A stretch of DNA of 12,033 bases from Bacteroidales bacterium (GCA_025350365.1 JANXXY010000286.1:1-12033), one strand, 5' to 3'. Counted from the stretch's first letter, positions 1 to 7,802 are shown. Notes: generated from the letters alone by a model not told the origin. Program-made: numbers and translations.

Positions 1-1173
1 AAAATTTGGACTGATAAAAACAATATCAAATAAAATACCTAAAGGAGTAAATATTAAAGCAATAATAAAAAATATTTTTGTTCTATTGGTTGAATAGACA
101 ATGGCACTATTAAGACCAGAAAACGCGTTAATTAATGGGTAAAACATTAATATTTTCATTGATAATTGCGATGCTTCAAATCCTTTTCCACCCAAAAAAA
201 AAATAACATTTAATGAATTAACGAAAATAAAGGAACAGAAGAATGCTACTATAGCAAATAAAATGGGATAATATTTTCTAAGAATTTCAGCTATTTTATC
301 AAAATCACTGTTGCCAGCAGCAATCGAAACTTCTCTTGTTAATAAAGGATATATTGCATTTACGAACAGAAACATTACTTGCATTAATGAGAAAGAAAGT
401 GAATATAAACCTTGTTCATGACTCCCACAATATCTTTGTAAAATCCATCTGTCAAAAATATTACCAATAAGCTGCAAAGTCATATAGCCAACAAGAGGAA
501 ACGAAAACTTAAAAAAAGCTTTACTATACTTAAGTAGTTCAATTTTAGATATTTTATTTTTTGAAAACCTTATAAGTTTATAACGATTTATAAAAAAACC
601 AATCGGAATTATAAACGCCAACGAGATTAAAATTTGAAATATAAAATACGAATTTAGATTAAGTTTATTTATGTAAAAAAGCAGAGTTAAAAATAAAACA
701 CCTATTATTTTGGCGTACATCCTTATTTTTTCCATGCTAACTGTCTTTCCGACCGCATCCATAAGATTGGCAAGAACATCTATTAACCACACAAAAAAAG
801 AAAGAAAAGAGGCATAAAAAAGCCAACTAATTAATTGACTTTTAAAGAAAAAAAACTTAATTGGTGGTATTATGAATAGAAATGTTGTTAACAGTAATAA
901 AAAAAATACAATTAAAACAATATATAAATAAAAAATAACAATTTTATTATCATCTTGATTTTGTGATTTTTTAATATAAAAACAAGTAGAAGTTTTAAAA
1001 TCAAAAAAGGCGACTATTTGAGCAAAAATATTTGTTAAATATCCGTAATTCCCATAGTTCACTACGCCTAAAGAACGAGGAACAATGCTAGCAGAGATAA
1101 AACTTAAAATAAATCCGACGATATTCCCTCCCAGTTTATAAAAATATCGTTTTTTTAAACTATCTACAATCAT
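1..1173 (-). CDS. wzx: Wzx-type polysaccharide flippase, partial (C-terminus beyond the window)
   Basis: An open frame runs from an ATG at 1173-1171 to the window edge without a stop (391 codons seen). The start matches flippases of the polysaccharide biosynthesis/MATE-like (Wzx, MOP) superfamily: a short basic cytoplasmic start (MIVDSLKKRYFYK), then the helix-forming KLGGNIVGFILSFISASIVP and a SLGVVNYGNYGYL stretch. Many long hydrophobic segments follow, separated by short Lys-rich loops; I see about ten in the part present. Family members usually have 12-14 helices and 420-500 residues, so a last piece lies off the left edge. The expected role is moving undecaprenyl-linked repeat units across the inner membrane for Wzy-dependent polymerisation. 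It is the last gene visible in the operon, about 144 bases after the 210-residue protein. The gene is very AT-rich, as is usual for wzx, and carries a ten-base A run (T on the coding strand) at 194-203. Substrate cannot be read from sequence. Confidence 0.88.
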   Translation of the reverse strand, partial: MIVDSLKKRYFYKLGGNIVGFILSFISASIVPRSLGVVNYGNYGYLTNIFAQIVAFFDFKTSTCFYIKKSQNQDDNKIVIFYLYIVLIVFFLLLLTTFLFIIPPIKFFFFKSQLISWLFYASFLSFFVWLIDVLANLMDAVGKTVSMEKIRMYAKIIGVLFLTLLFYINKLNLNSYFIFQILISLAFIIPIGFFINRYKLIRFSKNKISKIELLKYSKAFFKFSFPLVGYMTLQLIGNIFDRWILQRYCGSHEQGLYSLSFSLMQVMFLFVNAIYPLLTREVSIAAGNSDFDKIAEILRKYYPILFAIVAFFCSFIFVNSLNVIFFLGGKGFEASQLSMKILMFYPLINAFSGLNSAIVYSTNRTKIFFIIALIFTPLGILFDIVFISPNF

Positions 1174-1317
1174 AATAATAAAAATGCATATTAATAACTT
1201 TTCCCATTCAATTTTATTCGACCTAATGGTAAATGGAGAAAAGTTTTTTTACCAAATATTTCTATGTAATATCTTATTTCTTGCACTTATCTAAAAAAGT
1301 GTGACAGTTATAAAGAT

Positions 1318-1950
1318 CTATAAATTATTAATTATAGAATAGTTTTTTTTTATTTTCAAATGCCTATGGATCTCAAATCCAGATCTTTTATTTTCAGCAT
1401 TATACCTTCCAACATATATTTGATCATCATTATCATCAAAATCACTGCACCAGATATAATCATTTTGCCACAAAACTTCATTATTATAGAAAAAATATGC
1501 AAAAAATAAATATGTACACTCTAATGCTGTTGGCAAACTTAAAGATTTTAAAGAATCATCTTTAGGATCGTATCCTCTATAAATATCATGAACTTCTTTT
1601 TTAATAAAATACCATCCTTCTTTAATATTACATGTATTAGCAAACTTACTGGTTATATACCAATCTTGATTATAAAAACAAGGTTCTGAAATATTTGGGT
1701 CTATCCCCAAGTATTTTCTCATTTTTATAATTGTTAATGGTGTTTTATCTACATAATATGGGAAACCTAATATTAATATATAATCATTTTTATATGCTTT
1801 TAGTTGTTTAATTGAATATGGCAAGGGTGGATTATTATGTTTAAAACAACTTATTCCTAATTTTGAGGAGATAGTTCTCAATTCTTCAATTCCAATAAAG
1901 TTTTGACCCAATATTAATTTAGCATCATTAATATTTGTTGTTCTTTCCAT
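1318..1950 (-). CDS. Uncharacterised 210-residue soluble protein in polysaccharide operon
   Basis: I do not recognise a characterised family. The protein is soluble-looking, with no signal peptide or clear membrane helix apart from a short aromatic-rich stretch at about 146-156. The N-terminal part (LGQNFIGIEEL, 14-24) leads to a hydrophobic strand DYILILG (56-62), then PLTIIKMRKYLGI (71-83), an aromatic cluster CFYNQDWY (91-98) and WYFIKKEV (113-120). The C-terminus is acidic then basic: WCSDFDDNDDQIYVGRY (167-183) followed by GFEIHRHLKI (191-200). The W-S-D / VGR / GF-I-RHL pattern seems conserved in hypothetical proteins of this phylum, but that is from memory. Its ATG at 1950 lies inside the DUF218 gene, giving a 37-base overlap in another frame. 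The next in-frame Met is at residue 77, after conserved-looking sequence, so I keep the upstream start and infer translational coupling. A role in glycan assembly is only implied by position. Confidence 0.72.
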   Translation of the reverse strand: MERTTNINDAKLILGQNFIGIEELRTISSKLGISCFKHNNPPLPYSIKQLKAYKNDYILILGFPYYVDKTPLTIIKMRKYLGIDPNISEPCFYNQDWYITSKFANTCNIKEGWYFIKKEVHDIYRGYDPKDDSLKSLSLPTALECTYLFFAYFFYNNEVLWQNDYIWCSDFDDNDDQIYVGRYNAENKRSGFEIHRHLKIKKNYSIINNL

Positions 1951-2510
1951 TTTTGATATTCTATTGCTTCTTCAAAAGTAGCTAAATGTGATAATTCCGT
2001 GTATTTCTCAATCCTTTCAAATTCTAAATCCAGTAAGTTAAATCTCACACCCCATCCAGTTTGAGTAAACCAATTTAAATTTCTTGCAGGAGAATTAAAT
2101 AAAACAATATCTGAATTTAGTATCACCTTTAAAAAGGTTAAATATGCGCGATATTGGTGATAATGAGAAGCAACTAAAATAAGTTTTTTCCAATTATTTT
2201 TTTTTGCAATTTGTATAACTTCAATTGCTTGTTCTCGAGTATTTTGTGATTTATCCTCGTTTATTATGACCGATTCATCAATTCCATTTTCAATTAAAAT
2301 AGGTTTTATTTTTGCAAATGGATAACTGCCATAAGTATAGTCAGTAATACCGCCACTAAATATAATCTTTTCCGCCATACCAGAATTTATTAATCGAATA
2401 GCTTCTGAACATCTATTAATTCCATCTCCTTCTAATAAAATAATTGCATCAGATTTAATAATGCAATCATTATCAACCAATGTTAAAAATTTTTCTCTTA
2501 TAGTAATCAT
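1914..2510 (-). CDS. YdcF-like DUF218 domain protein
   Basis: 198 residues, essentially one DUF218 (YdcF/SanA/ElyC) domain. Visible motifs in order: a first strand with a Gly loop, DAIILLEGDGINR (21-33); a strand ending FSGG (51-54); SQNTREQA (88-95), matching the family's S-x-N-T-x-E-N/Q-A motif; and VASHYHQYRAYLTFLK (113-128), matching the usual S-x-x-H-x-x-R-A-x-x-x-F element. Many relatives (SanA, ElyC) have an N-terminal membrane helix; this one lacks it and should be cytoplasmic, like E. coli YdcF. Biochemical function in the family is poorly defined; links to cell-envelope synthesis and nucleotide or SAM binding have been reported. The ATG directly abuts the TAA of the NeuB-like gene (no spacing), and the 3' end overlaps the next gene by 37 bases, so it is embedded in the sugar operon. 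A role in handling the activated sugar or lipid carrier is inference. Confidence 0.85.
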   Translation of the reverse strand: MITIREKFLTLVDNDCIIKSDAIILLEGDGINRCSEAIRLINSGMAEKIIFSGGITDYTYGSYPFAKIKPILIENGIDESVIINEDKSQNTREQAIEVIQIAKKNNWKKLILVASHYHQYRAYLTFLKVILNSDIVLFNSPARNLNWFTQTGWGVRFNLLDLEFERIEKYTELSHLATFEEAIEYQKWKEQQILMMLN

Positions 2511-3572
2511 TTAAAAATTTTCCCAAAATAGAGGTTGACCTGCTTCAATATTTATTTTAGCTAATTTACCAATTATTATATTTTTAAATTTGGGAGGTAT
2601 GCCTAAAGCCGGACGTAATACATCAATATCACCAGCCTCTATTATTTTCCCAGCTATAATATTACGCTTGGCATAAAGACAACGACGCTGGACAAAAACT
2701 GTTTCGCCTTCTTCAACAACAACTTCTTTTCGAGTACTTCCCATTGCCCGTTCAATCTCACGTACATAATCCACCAATAATTTAAAATCAACTGGATTCA
2801 TTGAATGTGGATGATCTGGTCCTTTGTCTGCCTTATTTAATGTAAAATGTTTTTCAATTACACATCCACCCAATACAATAGAAGCTAATGCTACTACAGG
2901 GCCGGGTGAATGGTCAGAATAACCTGTTAAAATATCAAATGCAGTTTGATATGTTTTAAGGACATTTACATTTGCACTATCAATTTTCGAAGGATAATTA
3001 GTAATACATTGCAATAAAATAAGATTTCTATTACCGGTTGACTCTATTGTCCTAACAGCTTCATCTATTTCCGACATTGTAGCATCACCAGTTGCCAACA
3101 TTAATGGTTTTCCCTTTCGAGCTATATAATCAAGCATTTCAAGCCAAGTAATATCGCCAGAACCAATTTTAATGAAAGGAAGATCAAGTTTTTCACATAA
3201 ATCTACTGCTTCAAAATCATAAGGAGATGTAGAAAAATCGATTCCTACTTTTTTACAATAATCAGAAATTTCCTGGTGCCATTCACGAGGGAATTCGGCG
3301 TCTTTAAATACTTGACTGACAGTGCGTCCCCATGAGCCATGGACTCCCTCTAACTTCATCCTTGAAAAACCTCCTTCCGATACAATTTTAGGAGTACTAA
3401 AAGTCTGAAATTTGGCACAATCCGCACCACATTCTTTTGCAGCGTCAATTAATTTTTTTGCCTTGTCAATTTTTTTATCAAAGTTAGCTCCTATTTCAGC
3501 AATAATATACGAGGGGTGCCCCTTACCAACTATACGATCTCCAATTTTGATTTCCTTATTAAATCCTTTCAT
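2511..3572 (-). CDS. NeuB/SpsE-type ulosonic acid synthase (PEP condensing) with SAF domain
   Basis: 353 residues, the usual length for sialic, pseudaminic or legionaminic acid synthases, which condense phosphoenolpyruvate with an N-acylated aldose to give a nine-carbon 2-keto-3-deoxy acid. The TIM-barrel half shows AEIGANFDK (25-33), KFQTF (54-58), KIGSGD (135-140), LATGDATMSEI (159-169), QCITNYPS (188-195), GYSDHS (217-222), EKHFTLN (240-246) and GPDHPHSM (251-258), all in family order and place. The C-terminal SAF (antifreeze-like) domain begins near RRCLYAKRNIIAGK (296-309) and ends at IEAGQPLFWENF. Several positions differ from classic NeuB as I remember it: D163 where NeuB has Met (TGMAT), GSGD for PSGE, and RPALGIPP (320-327) where RPGxGI-P is common. 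The aldose may therefore not be ManNAc. It lies 11 bases after the class III PLP enzyme and ends against the DUF218 ATG. Family call is sure; exact substrate (NeuB, PseI, LegI or new) is open. Confidence 0.93.
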   Translation of the reverse strand: MKGFNKEIKIGDRIVGKGHPSYIIAEIGANFDKKIDKAKKLIDAAKECGADCAKFQTFSTPKIVSEGGFSRMKLEGVHGSWGRTVSQVFKDAEFPREWHQEISDYCKKVGIDFSTSPYDFEAVDLCEKLDLPFIKIGSGDITWLEMLDYIARKGKPLMLATGDATMSEIDEAVRTIESTGNRNLILLQCITNYPSKIDSANVNVLKTYQTAFDILTGYSDHSPGPVVALASIVLGGCVIEKHFTLNKADKGPDHPHSMNPVDFKLLVDYVREIERAMGSTRKEVVVEEGETVFVQRRCLYAKRNIIAGKIIEAGDIDVLRPALGIPPKFKNIIIGKLAKINIEAGQPLFWENF

Positions 3573-3583
3573 AAATTTATTTT

Positions 3584-4891
3584 TTAATTTAAACGTTTAA
3601 AACCGGAATGACAAAGAGGTCCTTTCAAATATTTTTCAGGATTTTTTTCTTTTGTAGCTATACTAATTAATTCAAATACTTGATCAACAGCAGTAAGGTA
3701 GGCATCGATATGTTCCTGTTTGTGCGCAAAACATGAATAATATGAATTGGTTGCTAAAAATCCCTTGGCGAGCATTTCTTGGGTAAACAAAGTTTTAAGT
3801 ACTAAAGGAGTTTCGTTGAAATCAAAATGACTTAACGGATAAATACTCCCCACATGAATGTTCAAACCATGTTTATCAGCCAATTTAGCCCATCCTTCTT
3901 GTATTTTTTTGCCACATTCCATCATATGTTTTTGCACATTGAATTGCCGCATTTTTTTTATAGAAGCAATGGCTGCTACAGGTCCAATACGTTCGGTCCA
4001 ATAGGTGCTGCTTATAAATGAATCTTGAGCAGCATCCATAAATTCTTTTTTACCTATAATGATACCCATTGGAAAACCATTACTTACACCTTTGGCAAAG
4101 ACAGCTATATCTGGTTGTAGTCCTAAAATCATATGTGCACCACCGCAATTCATACGAAAACCACTTGAGACTTCATCAACTATCAATGGGACCCCCAATC
4201 TCTTCGTTTCTTTAGTAAGTAAATCAAAAAAACCTTCATTAGGTTCAACATTACGGACAGCTTCAATAACAACACCACCAACGTTAGCTCCATGTTTTTT
4301 AATTAGTTCCAGAAACTCAGTTTTGTTATTATAAAAAAATGGATACGAAGTTCCTTTCATTCCACGAGCAACACCAGCCGGTTTTAACCCAGGCAATAAC
4401 TGGCCATCAAGAGCATTATTTTCACCTAAGTTTGCGGATAGATACCAATCGTGCCATCCATGATAGCCACTAAACAATATGATATCTTTTTTTGTTGCAG
4501 CACGAGCAATACGGACAGCAACTGTCATAGCATCACCTCCACCACGAGCATAACGAACCATATTGGCCCAAGGATGCAATTCAATCATAAGTTCGGCCAG
4601 TTCAACTTCTTCAGGTGCATTTAAGGTACACATATTTCCATCAGCAATAGCTTTCTGAACCGCAGTGTTGACATCATCATCAGCATAACCTAAGGTACAG
4701 GCACCAATACCCATAAAACTCATATCAATATATTTTTTGCCGTCTAAATCCCATACTTCACAGCCTTTGGCTTTTTGATAGTATGCTGGCCACTGGTCGG
4801 GAAGAAATTGTTCTGGACGTTTTGAGAGCAACTGAACTCCACCAGGGATCAACGTTTTTGCCAATTTGTATAAATCTTGTCCTTTTCCCAT
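3584..4891 (-). CDS. Class III PLP aminotransferase, glutamate-1-semialdehyde aminomutase-like
   Basis: 435 residues, a full-length class III (fold type I) PLP enzyme closest in look to HemL. Features: substrate-entry segment LIPGGVQLLSKRP (14-26), RYARGGGDAMTVAVRIAR (113-130) at the phosphate-binding turn where HemL has SGTEA, the YHGWHDWY cofactor-stacking motif (143-150; HemL has YHGHYD), VDEVSSGFR (238-246) with D239 for the pyridine nitrogen, and AKGVSNGFPMG (266-276) with K267 as the likely Schiff-base lysine. A biosynthetic HemL for tetrapyrroles would not be expected inside a sugar operon, and the GGGDAM and WHDW changes point to another substrate. It is 4 bases downstream of the SpsF-like gene and 11 upstream of the synthase, so it probably supplies or moves an amino group on the same sugar or on the ulosonic acid. 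Whether it acts as a transaminase or a mutase cannot be read from sequence. It is not a DegT/PseC-type sugar aminotransferase. Confidence 0.92.
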   Translation of the reverse strand: MGKGQDLYKLAKTLIPGGVQLLSKRPEQFLPDQWPAYYQKAKGCEVWDLDGKKYIDMSFMGIGACTLGYADDDVNTAVQKAIADGNMCTLNAPEEVELAELMIELHPWANMVRYARGGGDAMTVAVRIARAATKKDIILFSGYHGWHDWYLSANLGENNALDGQLLPGLKPAGVARGMKGTSYPFFYNNKTEFLELIKKHGANVGGVVIEAVRNVEPNEGFFDLLTKETKRLGVPLIVDEVSSGFRMNCGGAHMILGLQPDIAVFAKGVSNGFPMGIIIGKKEFMDAAQDSFISSTYWTERIGPVAAIASIKKMRQFNVQKHMMECGKKIQEGWAKLADKHGLNIHVGSIYPLSHFDFNETPLVLKTLFTQEMLAKGFLATNSYYSCFAHKQEHIDAYLTAVDQVFELISIATKEKNPEKYLKGPLCHSGFKRLN

Positions 4892-4895
4892 CGTA

Positions 4896-5657
4896 TTATT
4901 TTTTATCTTCTTTTAATGATTTTTGATATCCTTCATTTCTAATAAAATGGCTATTGATTTTTTCAATTTCTTTATGGTTTTTTAAATATTCAGTATAAAC
5001 ATCCCAAGATTTATCAACCCCAAGAGCCTTTACGAGAGCCTCAATTACTAAAAAATCTTCCAATTTATCAACTGTAAGACGAACGGAAGATAAATCAACT
5101 TTATTTTCAAAAGACATTGATTTAAATATACTCCCTCCTTTGACTGTGGAATTTCGCCAAACATAAGGCGTAACATGCTCTCTATCACTTTTTAAGAAGG
5201 CTTCATCAAATGCTTTTTCTAATGCAGTAAACTTAAATACCTCTACATCTATTCCATCAGGATATGTTGGATTTAATGTATTCGAAGCATAGTCACAATT
5301 ACTATCAATTGCAAATTGAATAACACTATCAATTACCATTGGATCTATTAGAGGACAATCAGAAGTCAAGCGAACTATCCAATCAGGATTTTCTGGCTTT
5401 GCAGTAAAATAAAATCTTTCAAGTACGTCATCTAAAGATCCTTTATAAACTTCTACATTTATTTTTTTACAAACCAATTCAATTTTATCAGCATCGAGTT
5501 CATTTGTAGTAGCTACTTTAAGTTTCGAGATTAATTTCGATTGTTTTATTCGATTCAAATGTATTTCTAGTAATGATTGCGCATTAATTTCTTTAAGAAT
5601 TTTTCCAGGTAATCTGCTAGAACCATAGCGAGCTTGAGTTATTGCTAATATCTTCAT
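4896..5657 (-). CDS. spsF: SpsF-type cytidylyltransferase (CMP-sugar synthetase family)
   Basis: 253 residues, the normal length for the SpsF (COG1861) branch of the NeuA/KdsB nucleotidyltransferases. The nucleotide-binding start QARYGSSRLPGK (8-19) is diagnostic, followed by GSLDDVLERF (73-82), RLTSDCPLIDP (96-106) with the metal-site Asp in the SDCPLID motif, YPDGIDVEVF (132-141) and DREHVTPY (158-165). Members transfer CMP from CTP to the 2-OH of a 2-keto-3-deoxy sugar acid. Next to a NeuB-type synthase the expected job is activation of the ulosonic acid made there, as CMP-donor for a glycosyltransferase. ATG at 5657 comes 35 bases after pseB; the stop lies 4 bases before the aminotransferase. 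A related SpsF protein could instead serve another nucleotide donor, but the cluster argues for CMP. Confidence 0.9.
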   Translation of the reverse strand: MKILAITQARYGSSRLPGKILKEINAQSLLEIHLNRIKQSKLISKLKVATTNELDADKIELVCKKINVEVYKGSLDDVLERFYFTAKPENPDWIVRLTSDCPLIDPMVIDSVIQFAIDSNCDYASNTLNPTYPDGIDVEVFKFTALEKAFDEAFLKSDREHVTPYVWRNSTVKGGSIFKSMSFENKVDLSSVRLTVDKLEDFLVIEALVKALGVDKSWDVYTEYLKNHKEIEKINSHFIRNEGYQKSLKEDKK

Positions 5658-5692
5658 TTTAAAAACAATATTGTCAATTATTATTTAATTTA

Positions 5693-6697
5693 TCATACTA
5701 TAAAATTCGAGTCTACATAATCTTTAATTAATTGACGAATTTGCTCAACTGAAAGCCATTCGTCGTTTGTCCCAGAATTATACTTAAACCCTAATGTAAC
5801 TGGCTTTGCTTTATAATGTTTCAAATATTCAGGAGTATTCGCATCTGATGGAAGAATAATATAATATTTATCCATTTCAATGGTATTAAAAGAATCACTT
5901 TCTGTAATCATTTCCTCATGCAGTTTTTCTCCGGCCCGGATACCAATAACGTCTTTCTTACAATTTGGTGCAATGGCTTCAGCTAATGTCATAATATTAT
6001 AGGAAGGAATTTTGGGAACGAAAATTTCTTTACCTAAAGCGTTTTCTAAGGCATACATTACCATCGCAACACCATCTTCCAATGATATATTGAATCGAGA
6101 CATTTCAGGATGTGTAATAGGAATTACGCCTGTTTTTTTCTTGTCAAGAAAAAATGGAATAACGGATCCACGAGACCCCATAACATTTCCATACCTGACC
6201 GCAGAAAATTTGATGTCTCTAGAACCTTTCATGTTATTAGCTGCTATAAAAAGCTTGTCGGAGGCTAATTTTGTTGCACCATAAAGATTAATAGGTGCAG
6301 CAGCCTTATCTGTAGACAAAGCTACAACATTTTTAACACCTGAATCTAATGCAGCATTAATAACGTTTTGTGCCCCCATAATATTTGTTTTAATACATTC
6401 CATTGGATTGTATTCAGCTGCAGGCACTTGTTTTAATGCAGCAGCATGTATTATAACATCTATACCTTCGCAAGCACGTTTTAAGCGAGCTTCATCGCGA
6501 ACATCACCAATAAAATATCGAATAGATGGATATTTTGATGCGCAAAAAACCTGAGACATCTCAAACTGTTTCAATTCATCACGTGAATAAATTACAATTC
6601 GTTTGACTTCCGGAAATTTTTTTAAAATAATTTCTGTGAATTTTTTACCAAAAGAACCAGTTCCGCCTGTAATTAATACTGATTTAAAATTAAGCAT
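5693..6697 (-). CDS. pseB: UDP-N-acetylglucosamine 4,6-dehydratase (inverting), PseB/FlaA1 type
   Basis: 334 residues, matching PseB length. An extended SDR enzyme: NAD(P)-binding GGTGSFG (11-17), YSRDELKQ (37-44) typical of the PseB/FlaA1 branch, GDVRD (64-68), HAAALKQVP (84-92), then the catalytic STDKAAAP (128-135) with D130-K131, and YGATK (139-143) giving Y139 and K143. Tyr at 139 separates it from the FnlA/CapE/WbjB epimerases, which carry Met there. The reaction is removal of water from UDP-GlcNAc with C5 inversion, giving UDP-2-acetamido-2,6-dideoxy-L-arabino-hexos-4-ulose, the first step to pseudaminic acid and to some L-sugars. It is cytoplasmic. It overlaps the 3' end of wzz by 8 bases, so the two are translationally linked, and it is 35 bases ahead of the SpsF gene. 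The canonical partner PseC is not adjacent, so the 4-keto product may enter a different route here. Confidence 0.94.
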   Translation of the reverse strand: MLNFKSVLITGGTGSFGKKFTEIILKKFPEVKRIVIYSRDELKQFEMSQVFCASKYPSIRYFIGDVRDEARLKRACEGIDVIIHAAALKQVPAAEYNPMECIKTNIMGAQNVINAALDSGVKNVVALSTDKAAAPINLYGATKLASDKLFIAANNMKGSRDIKFSAVRYGNVMGSRGSVIPFFLDKKKTGVIPITHPEMSRFNISLEDGVAMVMYALENALGKEIFVPKIPSYNIMTLAEAIAPNCKKDVIGIRAGEKLHEEMITESDSFNTIEMDKYYIILPSDANTPEYLKHYKAKPVTLGFKYNSGTNDEWLSVEQIRQLIKDYVDSNFIV

Positions 6698-7802
6698 ATA
6701 AAATAAACTTTAAATTTCTAAATAGATTTATCGCAATTCCCACAATTCCCCCCAAAAACACCATCGCTACCAATATCAAACTCGTCTTAGGTTTGCTTTT
6801 TTGCAGCGGCACTTGTGCCGGATTTAACACTTTAAATACCGGAGTTTCCTGTTGTACTTTCAGTTTGGCCTGTTCAAGTTGCTGAGAGAGGGTATTATAT
6901 ATATTAAAAGCCAGTGTATATTCCGCTTGTAAGCGTTGTTCTTCGGTGCGGGCTGAAGCCAAAATAACATTTTTATTTTGATCGGAGTATGTGGCCAGAG
7001 CTCGCTGTGTTTGTTTGTATTTTAATTCCGCTTCGGCCGCACTTGTAGCAACAAATTGCATATCGGTTTTCGCTTTTTGAGTACGGTAATCGGTAATATA
7101 TTTGGTAAGGCTTTTCACTACCGAATCGGTCAACTGAGCGGCTACCTGAGGATCCTGCATTTCTACACTTATGACAAGTGTATTGTTCGATTCGCCTTGT
7201 TTAGCCTTTATACAGCCTGATAAAGTGCCAATGTCAGTTGATTGTTCAGGGGTAAGTTTTAACGGCCTTGCTCTTTGGTTTTTGGTACTTGGTTCATCAT
7301 TTTTAGGTTTTCCCCTAACCCATCCAATTATTTTCCCCGGTAAGCCTATCGTATTTCCTAGAATCATACTCATAAGAGAAGAACGGGTATGTCGATCAAG
7401 ATATTGTGATATGGTTATAGTTGAGTCATATTTTGATTCCGTAACTTTTTGATTCAAAATTTCCAAAAGGAAAGGCGTACTTTTTATAACATCAGGATAT
7501 AAATCGGGTCTCAAGGCATCGGTTCCTGCTCCGGCGCCTCCTAAATTTAATCCGGCTAATCCTCCAAATTGTTGTAATAAACCAGACATTCCATTTGATC
7601 CTGAACCGGTTTCTACCAGCAGGGTAACTTCCGATTTGTATTCTTTTGGGGTACCAAAGGCAACAATTAATCCAATAACAAAGCATATCGCCATGCTTTT
7701 ATAAATGATTTTTCGACCGGCCCAAATCTTTTTAAAGACTTCGATGAGGTCGATTTCGTCGTTTTGACCAGACTTATTATTATTTTCGATAATTTCTGAC
7801 AT
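6690..7802 (-). CDS. wzz: Wzz-type polysaccharide chain-length determinant
   Basis: 370 residues with polysaccharide co-polymerase architecture: a short cytoplasmic start ending in EIDLIEVFKKIWAGRK (16-31), first membrane helix at about 32-50, a periplasmic domain that begins with a strand (YKSEVTLLVE, 55-64) and a Gly-rich insert (66-93), a long helical region at about 245-320 (TDMQFVATSAAEAELKYKQT onward) expected to form the coiled-coil arm, the proline motif VLNPAQVPLQKSKP (325-338), and a second helix at about 341-360. No tyrosine-kinase domain follows, so it is the Wzz/PCP1 type rather than a Wzc fusion. Its role is to set repeat-unit number in the inner membrane together with the polymerase and Wza. 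It overlaps pseB by 8 bases. No TAnnTTTG box is visible in the 111 bases upstream, so it may depend on transcription from the TA block or from the exporter gene. Its first 27 codons have a diverged second copy at 10016-10084. Confidence 0.92.
   Translation of the reverse strand: MSEIIENNNKSGQNDEIDLIEVFKKIWAGRKIIYKSMAICFVIGLIVAFGTPKEYKSEVTLLVETGSGSNGMSGLLQQFGGLAGLNLGGAGAGTDALRPDLYPDVIKSTPFLLEILNQKVTESKYDSTITISQYLDRHTRSSLMSMILGNTIGLPGKIIGWVRGKPKNDEPSTKNQRARPLKLTPEQSTDIGTLSGCIKAKQGESNNTLVISVEMQDPQVAAQLTDSVVKSLTKYITDYRTQKAKTDMQFVATSAAEAELKYKQTQRALATYSDQNKNVILASARTEEQRLQAEYTLAFNIYNTLSQQLEQAKLKVQQETPVFKVLNPAQVPLQKSKPKTSLILVAMVFLGGIVGIAINLFRNLKFILYA
7722..7802 (-). repeat. wzz 5'-end repeat, copy A (intact gene)
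   Basis: The first 27 codons of wzz recur in diverged form at 10016-10084. The part coding DLIEVxKKIW is nearly identical (about 28 of 30 bases by hand alignment: only CTC/CTG and TTT/TCT differ), whereas the start of the gene aligns poorly and needs gaps. Both copies are in direct orientation and flank about 2.2 kb of toxin-antitoxin genes. Confidence 0.75.

Noticed and set aside
3412..4334. Plus-strand open frames at 3412-3600 and 4059-4334
   Set aside because: They lie opposite well-supported synthase and aminotransferase genes and show no family features.
5693..6697. FnlA/CapE-type epimerase-dehydratase instead of PseB
   Set aside because: The catalytic position has Tyr (YGATK), not the Met of the FnlA group, and the SRDELKQ segment is PseB-like.
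6012..7686. Frames at 6012-6284 (+), 7171-7452 (+) and 7492-7686 (-)
   Set aside because: Shadows of pseB and wzz; composition follows the opposite or shifted frame of those genes.
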